DNA of 64,000 nt from DASSKA01 sp963839365 (GCA_963839365.1 CAWIUT010000003.1:124001-188000); one strand, 5' to 3'. Shown: positions 1 to 9,238, counted from the first letter of the stretch. The notes: a model not told the origin generated them from the letters alone. Program-made: numbers and translations.

Positions 1-752
1 GCGACCACCGGCGCGATGTCCCGTAGGGCAAGGGCCACCACCGCAGCCATCCCGGGTGCGGCCAGGCCTTCGCCACGGCGGGACGGGTCGACGTAGACGC
101 CCTGCACCTGGCAGGCGTACGGCGAGGCGGCGGCCACCTCGGCCTTGAAGACGACCTTGCCGTCCTCGATGCGTGCGAACGACCAGCCCTTGGAGATCAG
201 CTGGGAGACCCGGGCGCGGTACATGTCGGCCCCACCGCCCGCCTCCGGCGAGACACCGACCTCCTCGGAGTACATCGCCACACAGGCGGGGTAGAGCACG
301 TCGAGGTCGGCGGCCCGGGTCCGACGCACCAACGGGTCGGGCTCGACCAGCGGCGGCCCGCACATCTCCAGGTGCGGCTGGTTCCAGCGGAACTCCCGGG
401 GCGAGGACCAGTGCGGCTCCAGGCGCGACCAGAGGTCCACCACTGCGTCGGCCGGTCCCACGATCGTGGAGCATCGACGACCCTGCGCGATCGCGCGGCC
501 GGCGAACGCCGCGAGCGCCGCGGAGGTGGCGTCCACCGGCACCAGGTTGGCCGCCGAGTGGCACAGCGACTGCAGCCGCCCGTCCTCGGCGTAGCCCCAG
601 ACCTCTCCGCCCAGCCAGCGCGGGTCCAGGTGGGTGAGCCGGGCGCGGTAGTCGGCGAACACGTTCACGACCGGGTTGCGCGCCAGCAGCTCCAACGTCT
701 CGGAGAGGTCGGAGGGGCCGAGCAGCCGCAGGCCTGGCTGAGTCCTGAGCAC
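1..752 (-). CDS. GNAT acetyltransferase with DUF4081-type N-terminal domain (partial)
   Basis: Reading leftward from a GTG at 752 gives about 250 residues with no stop before the window edge, so the C-terminus is missing. The N-terminal part (LLARNPVVNVFADYR, then an HWSSPREFRWNQPHL region) resembles the DUF4081 domain that precedes a GNAT fold in actinobacterial proteins. The later stretch YVDPSRRGEGLA looks like the GNAT acetyl-CoA pyrophosphate-binding motif. It follows ispG by about 40 bases on the same strand, the position of mycobacterial Rv2867c. The substrate cannot be told. The GTG sits just after a small inverted repeat (752-767) and has no clear ribosome binding site, so the exact start is uncertain. 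Confidence 0.75.
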   Translation of the reverse strand, partial: MLRTQPGLRLLGPSDLSETLELLARNPVVNVFADYRARLTHLDPRWLGGEVWGYAEDGRLQSLCHSAANLVPVDATSAALAAFAGRAIAQGRRCSTIVGPADAVVDLWSRLEPHWSSPREFRWNQPHLEMCGPPLVEPDPLVRRTRAADLDVLYPACVAMYSEEVGVSPEAGGGADMYRARVSQLISKGWSFARIEDGKVVFKAEVAAASPYACQVQGVYVDPSRRGEGLAAPGMAAVVALALRDIAPVV

Positions 753-794
753 GTAGGGGAGCCTACGCGACCACCCTGCTGCCAACCAGAAGCG

Positions 795-1958
795 TCAGCC
801 GCCGACGGAGACGGTCGGCGAGCCGCTCTCCCCCTCGACCGGGGTGCCCATCTCCTCGGAGATGCGCATGGCCTCCTCGATCAGGGTCTCCACGATCTGC
901 GACTCGGGCACGGTCTTGATGACCTCGCCCTTGACGAAGATCTGGCCCTTGCCGTTGCCGGAGGCGACGCCGAGGTCGGCCTCGCGCGCCTCGCCGGGAC
1001 CGTTGACCACGCAGCCCATCACGGCCACCCGCAGCGGCACCTCGAGTCCGTCGAGCCCGGCGGTGACCTCGTCGGCCAGCTTGTAGACGTCGACCTGGGC
1101 CCGGCCGCACGACGGGCAGGACACGATCTCCAGCCGCCGCGGGCGCAGGTTCAGCGACTCCAGGATCTGCAGGCCGACCTTGACCTCCTCGACCGGAGGC
1201 GCGGACAGCGAGACCCGGATGGTGTCACCGATCCCCTTCGACAGCAGGCTGCCGAACGCGACCGCGGACTTGATGGTGCCCTGGAACGCCGGGCCGGCCT
1301 CGGTGACGCCGAGGTGCAGCGGCCAGTCGCCGCGCTCGGCGAGCATCTCGTAGGCCTGCACCATGACCACCGGGTCGTTGTGCTTGACCGAGATCTTGAA
1401 GTCGTGGAAGTCGTGCTCCTCGAACAGGCCGGCCTCCCAGACCGCGGACTCCACCAGCGCCTCGGGGGTGGCCTTGCCGTACTTCTCCAGCAGCCGCTTG
1501 TCCAGCGACCCGGCGTTCACGCCGATTCGCAGGGAGACCCCGGCATCCTTGGCGGCCCTGGCGATCTCCTTGACCTGGTCGTCGAACTTGCGGATGTTGC
1601 CCGGGTTCACGCGGACCCCGGCGCAGCCGGCGTCGATCGCGGCGAAGACGTACTTGGGCTGGAAGTGGATGTCGGCGATGACCGGGATCTGGGAGTGCTT
1701 GGCGATCTCGGGCAGCGCGTCGGCGTCGTCCTGGGAGGGGCACGCCACCCGCACGATGTCGCAGCCGGAGGCGGTCAGCTCGGCGATCTGCTGCAGCGTG
1801 GTGTTCACGTCGGCGGTGAGCGTGGTGGTCATCGACTGCACCGAGATGGGCGCGTCCCCGCCGACCAGCACGTCCCCGACCTTGATCTGCCGGCTCTTGC
1901 GCCGAGGCGCGAGCACGGGAGGCGGTGCGTCAGGCATCCCAAGGTCGACCGAGGTCAT
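795..1958 (-). CDS. ispG: 4-hydroxy-3-methylbut-2-enyl diphosphate synthase IspG (GcpE)
   Basis: This enzyme converts 2-C-methylerythritol 2,4-cyclodiphosphate to HMBPP in the penultimate step of the MEP isoprenoid pathway. The 387-residue protein has the normal bacterial length, with an N-terminal TIM-barrel and a C-terminal iron-sulfur domain. The [4Fe-4S] ligands are visible as Cys281 and Cys284 (SCPSCGR) and Cys316 with Glu323 (GCVVNGPGE). It lies downstream of rseP and dxr on the same strand, the usual actinobacterial order, so two MEP enzymes flank the site-2 protease. There is a gap of about 70 bases to rseP. Confidence 0.97.
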   Translation of the reverse strand: MTSVDLGMPDAPPPVLAPRRKSRQIKVGDVLVGGDAPISVQSMTTTLTADVNTTLQQIAELTASGCDIVRVACPSQDDADALPEIAKHSQIPVIADIHFQPKYVFAAIDAGCAGVRVNPGNIRKFDDQVKEIARAAKDAGVSLRIGVNAGSLDKRLLEKYGKATPEALVESAVWEAGLFEEHDFHDFKISVKHNDPVVMVQAYEMLAERGDWPLHLGVTEAGPAFQGTIKSAVAFGSLLSKGIGDTIRVSLSAPPVEEVKVGLQILESLNLRPRRLEIVSCPSCGRAQVDVYKLADEVTAGLDGLEVPLRVAVMGCVVNGPGEAREADLGVASGNGKGQIFVKGEVIKTVPESQIVETLIEEAMRISEEMGTPVEGESGSPTVSVGG

Positions 1959-2027
1959 CGACGAGTCCCTTCTCTAAGTTCTGTCCGCAAGAATCTCCAT
2001 ACCCGACGATATCCCGGCTGACACAAC

Positions 2028-3347
2028 TCAGCGGATCGGCACCGGCGCCACGATGTCGGCGTAGACCAGGATCACGCTCACCAGCAGGATCGCGCCGGCC
2101 ATCACGTAGGCCACCGGGAGCAGCTTGGCGACGTCGAAGTAGCCGGGATCGGGCCGGCGGAAGATCCGGGCCAACCCGCGTCGTACCGCCTCGAACAGCG
2201 CACCCAGGATGTGCCCGCCGTCCAGCGGCAGCAGCGGCACGACGTTGAGGATGCCGACGAACAGGTTCACCCCGCCGAGCAGCATCAGCACGCTGAAGAA
2301 CCGGTCGCCGGCGGGGATCTGGTGGTCTGCCGCCAGCTGTCCCGCCGCGCGGCTCGCGCCCACCACGCTCATCGGGCTGTCCTGCGACCGGGGTTGCAGG
2401 CCGAGAGCGGCCTTCCCCGCCCCGATCACCTTGCCAGGCAGCTGGCCGAGCGCCTGCATGGTCCGCCAGGTGTAGTCGGCCAGCGTGTTGACCACGTAGC
2501 CGGGCCCCTCGCGCTGCAGCGTGAGCGTGGGGCTGATGCCGAGGAAGCCGACCCGCACGATCTTGTGCGGATGGGCCGCAGACTCCGGGCGCGCGGACAC
2601 AGTGGTGTTCGTGTGGAGAGTCGTCAGGTGGCCGTCGCGGCGCACCAGGATCGTGGCCGCGCCGTCGCGGTTGGCGCGGATCACCCGGGTCAGCTGGTCC
2701 CAGGAGTGGATACGGGTGCCGTTGAAGCTGACGATGGTGTCTCCGCGCCGCAGCCCGGCCTGCTTGGCCGGCGCGACGGGGTCGCTGGGCCGGCAGTGCC
2801 GCTGGGCCTGGGTGGAACTGGCCGACGTCGCGGCGATGACGCAGTCCGAGACCTGGGAGACCGTGGGCTGCGGCACCCGGACGCCGTGCACCATGAACAC
2901 CAGCGCCAGCAGCACGAAGCCGAGCACCAGGTTGGTCAGGATGCCGGCCCCCATCACGGTGATCTTCTTCCACCACGCGAGCCGGTAGAACAACCGGTCC
3001 TCGTCGCCGGGCTCGACCAGCTCGTACTCCGCGCGACGGGCGTCGGAGACCAGCTGCTGGAACATCCCGGTGTTGCTGCGGCGCACCTTGACCGGGTCGT
3101 CGCCCTTCCCGGGCGGCAGCATCCCGACCAGCTTCACGTAGCCGCCGAACGGGACCAGCTTGACGCCATACTCGGTCTCACCGCGCCGGGTCGACCAGAG
3201 CGTGCGGCCGAACCCGATGAAGTACTGCGTGACCTTGACCCCGAACATCTTGCCGGTGACCAGGTGACCGAGCTCGTGCAGCCCGATGGAGACCGCCAGG
3301 CCAACCACGAACAGCAGCACGCCGAGCGTGTACAGCAGCACGGTCAT
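2028..3347 (-). CDS. rseP: Site-2 zinc metalloprotease RseP/Rip1
   Basis: An integral-membrane M50 protease that cleaves anti-sigma factors or other membrane proteins within the bilayer (family knowledge). The sequence shows HELGH at residues 24-28 in the first membrane helix, a central PDZ domain with a GLRRGDTIVSFNG core, a second catalytic site around the LDGG motif (Asp near 376), and a C-terminal hydrophobic helix. The frame stays open upstream to 3413. I chose the ATG at 3347 because it has a GGAGGGG ribosome binding site and gives 439 residues beginning directly with the first membrane segment. It starts 19 bases after the dxr stop, so the two are probably co-transcribed. It is equivalent to mycobacterial Rip1. 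Confidence 0.95.
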   Translation of the reverse strand: MTVLLYTLGVLLFVVGLAVSIGLHELGHLVTGKMFGVKVTQYFIGFGRTLWSTRRGETEYGVKLVPFGGYVKLVGMLPPGKGDDPVKVRRSNTGMFQQLVSDARRAEYELVEPGDEDRLFYRLAWWKKITVMGAGILTNLVLGFVLLALVFMVHGVRVPQPTVSQVSDCVIAATSASSTQAQRHCRPSDPVAPAKQAGLRRGDTIVSFNGTRIHSWDQLTRVIRANRDGAATILVRRDGHLTTLHTNTTVSARPESAAHPHKIVRVGFLGISPTLTLQREGPGYVVNTLADYTWRTMQALGQLPGKVIGAGKAALGLQPRSQDSPMSVVGASRAAGQLAADHQIPAGDRFFSVLMLLGGVNLFVGILNVVPLLPLDGGHILGALFEAVRRGLARIFRRPDPGYFDVAKLLPVAYVMAGAILLVSVILVYADIVAPVPIR

Positions 3348-3366
3348 GCCCCGCCACCCCTCCTGC

Positions 3367-4482
3367 TCACGACTCGGACCGCAGCCGGCCCGCTTCCTCG
3401 CGGGCCCAGGCATCGGCGGCCAGCACGTCCTCCACGGTCAGCTCCCGACCGTTCCAGCCTACGTCGTGGGCCTCCAGCACCCGCTCGATCGTGGGCACGA
3501 TGTCGGTGAACCGCATCTCACCGCCCATGAAGGCATCCACGCACACCTCGTTGGCCGCGTTGAACACCGCTGGGGCCGTGCCGCCGCGCGAGCCCGCTGA
3601 CCGGGCCAGGCGTACGGCGGGGAACGCCGCGTCGTCGAGCGGGAAGAACTCCCAGGCCTGGGCGGTGCTCCAGTCCACGGCGGGTGCCGCGTCCGGGACC
3701 CGGTCCGGCCAGCCCATGCCGAGCGCGATGGGGATCAGCATCGACGGCGGCGAGGCCTGCGCCAGCGTGGAGCCGTCGTAGAACTCCACCATCGAGTGCA
3801 CCACCGATGTCGGGTGCACGACCACCTCGATCCGGTCGAACGGGATGTCGAAGAGCAGGTGCGCCTCGATGACCTCCAGGCCCTTGTTCACCAAGGTGGC
3901 GGAGTTGATCGTCACGACCGGGCCCATCGACCAGGTGGGGTGCGCCAGCGCCTGGTCCGGGGTCACGTCGTGCAGCCCCTCGCGGGTGCGGCCCCGGAAC
4001 GGGCCTCCCGACGCGGTGAGCACCAGCCGGCGCACCTCGTCGGCGCGTCCGCCGCGCAGGCACTGGGCGAGCGCGGAGTGCTCGCTGTCGACCGGCACGA
4101 TCTGGCCCGGCTTGGCGCGCGCGGTGACCACCGGGCCGCCGATGATCAGCGACTCCTTGTTGGCCAGCGCCAAGGTGTTGCCCGCGTCCAGCGCGGCGAG
4201 GGTGGGCCGCAGTCCTACGGCCCCGGTGATGCCGTTGAGCACCACGTCGCAGGGCATCGCGGCCGCCTCGCAGGAGGCGTGCTCCCCCACCCCGGAGAAC
4301 GCCGGCGCGAAGTCGGCGACCTGCTGCTCGAACAGGTCCGGCCGGGAGCCGCCGGCGGTCAGCGCCACCACCCGGAACCGGTCCGGGTTGGCGCGCACGA
4401 TCTCCAGTGCCTGGGTGCCGATGGAGCCGGTGGACCCGAGCACCACGACGTCACGACGGGCGTTGCTTCCGGTAGCGCTCAC
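3367..4482 (-). CDS. dxr: 1-deoxy-D-xylulose 5-phosphate reductoisomerase
   Basis: Catalyses NADPH-dependent conversion of DXP to MEP, the committed step of the MEP pathway, in the cytoplasm. The NADPH-binding GSTGSIG motif is at residues 16-22. The metal-binding acidic pair sits in VDSEHSA (Asp132, Glu134), preceded by the ANKES signature near 107-111, and a SGGPF flexible-loop region follows. At 371 residues it is slightly shorter than typical (about 390) but shows no gap in the catalytic core. It is the first gene of a dxr-rseP-ispG run on the minus strand. The aldehyde dehydrogenase gene ends only 31 bases upstream. Confidence 0.96.
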   Translation of the reverse strand: MSATGSNARRDVVVLGSTGSIGTQALEIVRANPDRFRVVALTAGGSRPDLFEQQVADFAPAFSGVGEHASCEAAAMPCDVVLNGITGAVGLRPTLAALDAGNTLALANKESLIIGGPVVTARAKPGQIVPVDSEHSALAQCLRGGRADEVRRLVLTASGGPFRGRTREGLHDVTPDQALAHPTWSMGPVVTINSATLVNKGLEVIEAHLLFDIPFDRIEVVVHPTSVVHSMVEFYDGSTLAQASPPSMLIPIALGMGWPDRVPDAAPAVDWSTAQAWEFFPLDDAAFPAVRLARSAGSRGGTAPAVFNAANEVCVDAFMGGEMRFTDIVPTIERVLEAHDVGWNGRELTVEDVLAADAWAREEAGRLRSES

Positions 4483-4513
4483 GGCTCCATCCTCGCAGGG
4501 ACGACGCGCGGGG

Positions 4514-5983
4514 TCAGAGCGGCAGGCCTGCGAGCACCATCACCCGCTCGTAGGTGAGGTCGGCCATCGCGTAGCGGACCCCCTCGCGGCCGACGCCGGA
4601 CTCCTTGGTGCCGCCGTAGGGCATCGCGTCGGCGCGGTAGCTCGGCACGTCCCCGACGATCACCCCGCCCACCTCGAGCTCCCGGAAGGCGCGGAAGGCG
4701 GTGCGCAGGTCCCGGGTGAAGACCCCGGCCTGCAGCCCGTAGCGCGAGTCGTTGATCTTCGCGAACCCCTCGTCGGTGGAGGACACCCGCTCCAGCACCA
4801 GCACCGGGCCGAAGACCTCCTCGCACACCACCTTCGCGTTTGTGGGCACGCCCTCCAGCACCGTCGGGCTGTACGTCGCACCGGCCCGCTCGCCGCCGAC
4901 CAGCAGGGTGCCGCCCGCCTCGACGGCCTCGCCGACCCACTGCTCGACGCGGCGGGCCTCCTGCTCGCCGATCATCGGGCCAACGTGGGTGTCCGGGTCC
5001 GTCGGGTCGCCGGTGCCGAGCGCCTTGGTGGCCTGCAGCACCCGGTCCCGCACCTCGTCGTAGACCGACTCGTGCGCATAGACCCGCTGCACCCCGACGC
5101 AGGACTGGCCGGCCTGGTAGGTGGAGAACGCCGCGACCCGCTGCGCTGCGTGCTCGAGGTCCGCCTCGCCGGCCCAGTCCTCGCAGAACAGCACCGCCGC
5201 GTTGCCGCCGAGCTCGAGCACCACGTGCTTGCGCGGGGCGGCGTCCTGGATGGCCCGCCCGACCGGTCCGGAGCCGGTGAAGGAGATCACCGGCAGCCGC
5301 GGGTCGGCCACCAGCTCGGCGGCCCGGTCGTTCTCCACGTTGACCACGCTGAGCATCTGCGCCGGCATGCCGACCTTCTCCATGGCGGCGGCGGTGACCT
5401 CCGCGAGCAACAGCGACGAGAGCGGCGTCCGTGGCGCCGGCTTGACCACGACGGGGGCGCCGACGGCGAGGGCCGGCGCGACCTTGTGGGCGACCAGGTT
5501 GAGCGGGAAGTTGAACGGGGTGATGGCCAGCACCGGCCCCTTGGGGACCCGGCCCACGTAGGCCATGCGGCCCTCGGCGGCGGGGTCCGCGTCCAGCCGG
5601 AACACCTCGCCGGACCAGGTGCGGGTGTGCTCGGCGGCCCAGCGGAACACCGACACCGCACGGGCCACCTCCCCGCGCGACCAGGTGACCGGCTTGCCGT
5701 TCTCGGCGGTGATCACCTGCGCGAGCTCCTCGGCGCGCTCGCCGATCGCCCGGGCGACCTCGGCGAGCACCTCGGCCCGCACGTGCAGCGGCAGCGCGGC
5801 CGCCTGCTCGCGCACCTCGTGCGCGGCGGCCACCGCGCGCTCGACCTGCGCCGGGGAGGCGTACCAGGTGGTGGCGTACCGTGAGCCGTCGTAGGGCCGG
5901 TGCACTTCCAGGGGGCGCTCGCCGGGCTGCCACTCGCCCGCCACGAACAACGGAATTGGACTGTCCAGGTCCACGTTCACCAC
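4514..5983 (-). CDS. NAD(P)-dependent aldehyde dehydrogenase, candidate succinate-semialdehyde dehydrogenase
   Basis: A 489-residue ALDH-superfamily enzyme. Catalytic Cys295 lies in QAGQSCVG, the general-base Glu257 in LELGGN, Asn158 in TPFNFP and Lys181 in VVVKPA. The TPFNFP form resembles the lactaldehyde/succinate-semialdehyde-type subfamily more than the betaine aldehyde type. It is divergent from gabT across a 75-base gap, so the simplest role is oxidising the succinate semialdehyde made by GabT to succinate. This rests on context, and other aldehydes are possible. The start is GTG with AAGGAAA just upstream; a second in-frame GTG follows immediately. Confidence 0.85.
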   Translation of the reverse strand: MVNVDLDSPIPLFVAGEWQPGERPLEVHRPYDGSRYATTWYASPAQVERAVAAAHEVREQAAALPLHVRAEVLAEVARAIGERAEELAQVITAENGKPVTWSRGEVARAVSVFRWAAEHTRTWSGEVFRLDADPAAEGRMAYVGRVPKGPVLAITPFNFPLNLVAHKVAPALAVGAPVVVKPAPRTPLSSLLLAEVTAAAMEKVGMPAQMLSVVNVENDRAAELVADPRLPVISFTGSGPVGRAIQDAAPRKHVVLELGGNAAVLFCEDWAGEADLEHAAQRVAAFSTYQAGQSCVGVQRVYAHESVYDEVRDRVLQATKALGTGDPTDPDTHVGPMIGEQEARRVEQWVGEAVEAGGTLLVGGERAGATYSPTVLEGVPTNAKVVCEEVFGPVLVLERVSSTDEGFAKINDSRYGLQAGVFTRDLRTAFRAFRELEVGGVIVGDVPSYRADAMPYGGTKESGVGREGVRYAMADLTYERVMVLAGLPL

Positions 5984-6058
5984 CGTTTCCTTGCGACGTC
6001 GCGCTTTTCACACCGGCATCCGTAGCGTTATCCGGCATGCGCACCCTAACCTGGGACC
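5984..6058. promoter_or_regulatory. Divergent promoter region, aldehyde dehydrogenase / gabT
   Basis: The 75 bases between two divergent starts must hold both promoters. On the plus strand a TAACCT -10-like hexamer at 6047-6052 ends six bases before the gabT ATG. That fits a transcript starting at or next to the ATG (leaderless), in keeping with the lack of a good ribosome binding site. A perfect 10-base palindrome (GCGACGTCGC) sits at 5993-6002. The ACGAAATC motif found elsewhere in this cluster is not seen here. Confidence 0.4.
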
Positions 6059-7420
6059 ATGACCGATGCAGCCACTCACCGTCCGTCGGGCGGACCGGAC
6101 CTGCCGCAGGAGCGGCGCCTCGTCACCGAGATCCCCGGACCGGAGTCGGTCCGACGCTTCGCGCGCCGCCAGAAGCACGTGGCCAACGGCGTGAGCACCA
6201 CGCTGCCGGTGTTCGTGGAGGCGGCCGGCGGCGGCGTCCTGCTCGACGCCGACGGCAACTCGCTGATCGACCTCGCCTCCGGCATCGCCGTGACCGGGGT
6301 GGGCAACAGCGCCCCCGAGGTCAGCGCCCGAGTGGTCGAGCAGGTGCAGGCGTTCACCCACACCTGCTTCATGGTCACGCCGTACGACGCCTACGTCGAC
6401 GTGTGCGAGAAGCTCGCCGAGCTGACCCCCGGCGATCACGAGAAGCGCTCCGCGCTGTTCAACTCCGGTGCGGAGGCTGTCGAGAACGCGGTGAAGATCG
6501 CCCGCTCGCACACCGGCCGGGACGCGGTGGCGGTGTTCGACCACGCCTACCACGGCCGCACCAACCTGACCATGGCGATGACCGCCAAGAACATGCCCTA
6601 CAAACAGGGCTTCGGACCGTTCGCCAACGAGGTCTACCGGGCCCCGATGTCCTACCCGTTCCGGGAGCCCACCGAGATCAGCGGCGAGCAGGCCGCGGAC
6701 CGCGCCATCGGGATCCTCGACAAGCAGGTCGGCGCGTCCAACCTCGCCTGCGTGGTGATCGAGCCGATCCTCGGCGAGGGCGGCTTCGTCGTACCGGCGG
6801 ACGGGTTCTTGCCGCGACTTCGGGAGTGGACCGCCGAGCACGGCATCGTCTTCGTGGCCGACGAGATCCAGAGCGGGTTCTGCCGGACCGGCGACTGGTT
6901 CGCCTGCAACCACGAGGGCGTGGTCCCCGACCTGATCACCACCGCCAAGGGGATCGCCGGCGGACTGCCTCTGGCGGCGGTGACCGGCCGCGCCGAGATC
7001 ATGGACTCGGTGCACGCCGGAGGCCTGGGCGGCACGTACGGCGGCAACCCGGTGGCCTGCGCCGCCGCTCTGGGGTCCATCGAGGCGATGGCCAACAACG
7101 ACTTGCCCGCCAAGGCGCGCAGGCTCGGGGAGATCATCACGACACGGCTCACCGCGATCGCCGAGAAGCACCCGTGCATCGGCGACATCCGCGGCCGTGG
7201 CGCGATGATGGCCGTGGAGATCGTCGGCGCGGACGGGCGGACCCCTGACCCCGTCCGCGCCGGCTCGGTCTCGGCGTTCTGCCACGGTCACGGCGTGCTC
7301 ACCCTGACCTGCGGCACCTACGGGAACGTGCTGCGGTTCCTGCCGCCGCTGGTGATGCCCGAGCATCTGCTCACCGAGGCCTTCGGTGTGCTCGCGGAGG
7401 CGTTCGACGCCACCGCCTGA
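6059..7420 (+). CDS. gabT: 4-aminobutyrate--2-oxoglutarate transaminase
   Basis: A class III PLP-dependent aminotransferase that converts GABA plus 2-oxoglutarate to succinate semialdehyde plus glutamate. The 453-residue protein shows the phosphate-binding NSGAEA motif (135-140), the PLP-ring Asp268 in VADEIQSG and the Schiff-base Lys297 in TTAKGIAGG. Sequence and length match actinobacterial GabT rather than ornithine or acetylornithine aminotransferases. It is divergent from an aldehyde dehydrogenase able to take the product. A gamma-aminobutyraldehyde dehydrogenase that would make its substrate lies about 0.4 kb downstream, on the opposite strand. Confidence 0.93.
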   Translation: MTDAATHRPSGGPDLPQERRLVTEIPGPESVRRFARRQKHVANGVSTTLPVFVEAAGGGVLLDADGNSLIDLASGIAVTGVGNSAPEVSARVVEQVQAFTHTCFMVTPYDAYVDVCEKLAELTPGDHEKRSALFNSGAEAVENAVKIARSHTGRDAVAVFDHAYHGRTNLTMAMTAKNMPYKQGFGPFANEVYRAPMSYPFREPTEISGEQAADRAIGILDKQVGASNLACVVIEPILGEGGFVVPADGFLPRLREWTAEHGIVFVADEIQSGFCRTGDWFACNHEGVVPDLITTAKGIAGGLPLAAVTGRAEIMDSVHAGGLGGTYGGNPVACAAALGSIEAMANNDLPAKARRLGEIITTRLTAIAEKHPCIGDIRGRGAMMAVEIVGADGRTPDPVRAGSVSAFCHGHGVLTLTCGTYGNVLRFLPPLVMPEHLLTEAFGVLAEAFDATA

Positions 7421-7498
7421 GCACAGTTCGGGCATTCCGCCACGCACCGGCCCATGACTCGCTACCCTGCTGCAAGGGGTAGCAGCAAGGGGTGGGGC

Positions 7499-7786
7499 AT
7501 GGGCGTTTCCGCGACGGGAACAACCGGGTGGTCGATGACGACCATCAAGACGGTCTCCGCGCTCGGCGGAGCGGCCGTCGGCGTGCTGTTCTACCTGTTC
7601 GGGCCGGTGGTGACGCCGACCCTGCACGCCGCGGCGATGTCGTCGTGCAACGAGCGCACCGGCGGCAACTTCAGGAACTTCTCGGTGCAGTGGGTGATGG
7701 GCACCGCGCCGCACTGGAACTGCTGGGACACGAGCAACCCGGCCCGTCCCCCGATCGACCTCGGCTGGTGGGCCGACGGGCGCTGA
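7499..7786 (+). CDS. Small membrane-anchored protein of unknown function
   Basis: I do not recognise this 95-residue protein. It begins with a short polar segment, then one hydrophobic helix (about residues 14-40) containing GVLFYLFGPVV, followed by an approximately 50-residue presumably exported tail with two cysteines (SSCNE and NCWD) and a WWADGR end. The frame opens earlier at 7454. I chose the ATG at 7499 because AAGGGG lies seven bases upstream of it. It follows gabT by 78 bases on the same strand, and its stop codon lies inside a strong hairpin. A cell-surface or transporter-accessory role in the amine cluster is possible but unproven. Confidence 0.6.
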   Translation: MGVSATGTTGWSMTTIKTVSALGGAAVGVLFYLFGPVVTPTLHAAAMSSCNERTGGNFRNFSVQWVMGTAPHWNCWDTSNPARPPIDLGWWADGR

Positions 7787-7799
7787 CCGCCCGTCGGCC
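7771..7799. terminator. Bidirectional hairpin terminator between convergent genes
   Basis: A perfect 12-base-pair stem (7771-7782 with 7788-7799) and a 5-base loop. It lies between the convergent small membrane protein gene and the aldehyde dehydrogenase gene, and includes the former's stop codon. No T-tract is present on either side, as is common for actinobacterial terminators. Confidence 0.7.
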
Positions 7800-7807
7800 A
7801 CGCACCG

Positions 7808-9238
7808 CTACTCGCCGATGTAGGACATCACGTGCTTGATGCGCGTGTAGTCCTCCAGGCCGTACATCGACAGGTCCTTGCCGTAGCCGGAGTGCTTGAA
7901 GCCACCGTGCGGCATCTCGGCGACGATCGGGATGTGGGTGTTGATCCACACCGCGCCGAAGTCGAGGTGCTTGGCCATCCGCATCGCCCGGCCATGGTCC
8001 TTGGTCCACACCGACGACGCCAGGCCGTACTTCACGCCGTTGGCCCACGCGAGCGCCTGCGCCTCGTCGGTGAACTTCTGCACGGTGATCACCGGGCCGA
8101 AGATCTCCTCCTGGATGGCCTCGTCGTCCTGCTGCAGCCCGGAGACGACCGTCGGGCTGTAGAAGTACCCCTTGTCGCCTTGCCGGCTGCCGCCGATCTC
8201 GATGTTCGCGTGGCCGGGCAGCCGCTCGACCATGCCGGTCACCCGAGCCAGCTGGTTCTGGTTGTTCAGCGCGCCGTAGTCCACGCCGTCCTCGTCGGGC
8301 CGGCCGGTCTTGGTGTTCTTCGCCTGCTCGGTCAGGGCGGCCACGAAGTCGCCGTGCACGCCCGGACCCGCCAGCACCCGGGTTGCGGCGGTGCAGTCCT
8401 GGCCCGCGTTGAAGAAGCCGGCCGCCGCGATACCTTCCGCGGCCGCCTCGATGTCGGCGTCGTCGAACACGATGACCGGCGCCTTGCCGCCGAGCTCGAG
8501 GTGGGCACGCTTGAGGTCCCTGGCTGCGGACCCGGCGACCTCCATCCCGGCGCGCACCGACCCGGTGATCGACACCATCTGCGGGGTGGGGTGCTCCACC
8601 AGGCTACGGCCGGTGTCCCGGTCGCCGCACACCACGTTGAACACGCCGGGCGGCAGGAACTCCTGGCACAGCTCGGCGAACATCGTGGTGCTCGCCGGGG
8701 TGGTGTCCGACGGCTTGAGGACCACGGTGTTCCCGGCGGCGAGAGCCGGAGCGATCTTCCAGACCATCATCATCAGCGGGTAGTTCCAGGGTGTCACCTG
8801 GGCGCACACGCCGATCGGCTCGCGGCGGATCATCGAGGTGTGGTCCTTCATGTACTCCCCTGCCGCGCGGCCCTCGAGCACCCGGGCGGCGCCGGCGAAG
8901 AACCGCAGCTGGTCCACGCAGGGTGGCAGCTCCTCCTCCTCGGTCAGGCCGAGCGGCTTGCCGGTGTTCTGGGACTCCGCCTTGACGAACTCCGCGGAGC
9001 GCGACTCCAGGGCGTCGGCGATCTTGAGCAGCGCCTTCTGCCGCTCCGCGGGGGTGGTCTCGCCCCACGAGTCGAAGGCCTCCGACGCCGCCTTCATCGC
9101 CCGGTCGACGTCTTCGGCCTTCGACGCCGGGGCGTTCGCGTACACCTCCCCGGTGGTCGGGTCAACCAGGTCGTAGGTCGCGCCGTCGGCGGCGTCGACC
9201 GCCTTGCCGCCAATGATGTTCCGGAACTGCTGTGCCAT
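7808..9238 (-). CDS. Gamma-aminobutyraldehyde dehydrogenase
   Basis: A 476-residue NAD-dependent ALDH-family enzyme of the PatD/Prr/betaine-aldehyde type. Catalytic Cys282 (AGQDCTAATR), Glu248 (LELGGK), Asn152 (TPWNYP) and Lys175 (VLKPSD) are all present. The MIRREPIGVCAQVTPWNYP segment is typical of 4-aminobutanal dehydrogenases. The expected reaction is 4-aminobutanal to GABA, feeding the neighbouring GabT. It has its own upstream region with a TAGGCT -10-like element and two copies of the cluster's candidate operator. The GGAGG ribosome binding site lies about a dozen bases before the ATG. Confidence 0.9.
   Translation of the reverse strand: MAQQFRNIIGGKAVDAADGATYDLVDPTTGEVYANAPASKAEDVDRAMKAASEAFDSWGETTPAERQKALLKIADALESRSAEFVKAESQNTGKPLGLTEEEELPPCVDQLRFFAGAARVLEGRAAGEYMKDHTSMIRREPIGVCAQVTPWNYPLMMMVWKIAPALAAGNTVVLKPSDTTPASTTMFAELCQEFLPPGVFNVVCGDRDTGRSLVEHPTPQMVSITGSVRAGMEVAGSAARDLKRAHLELGGKAPVIVFDDADIEAAAEGIAAAGFFNAGQDCTAATRVLAGPGVHGDFVAALTEQAKNTKTGRPDEDGVDYGALNNQNQLARVTGMVERLPGHANIEIGGSRQGDKGYFYSPTVVSGLQQDDEAIQEEIFGPVITVQKFTDEAQALAWANGVKYGLASSVWTKDHGRAMRMAKHLDFGAVWINTHIPIVAEMPHGGFKHSGYGKDLSMYGLEDYTRIKHVMSYIGE

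Noticed and set aside
372..2021. Long plus-strand frame across the GNAT and ispG genes
   Set aside because: Antisense shadow: composition is biased and IspG on the minus strand has all its catalytic motifs.
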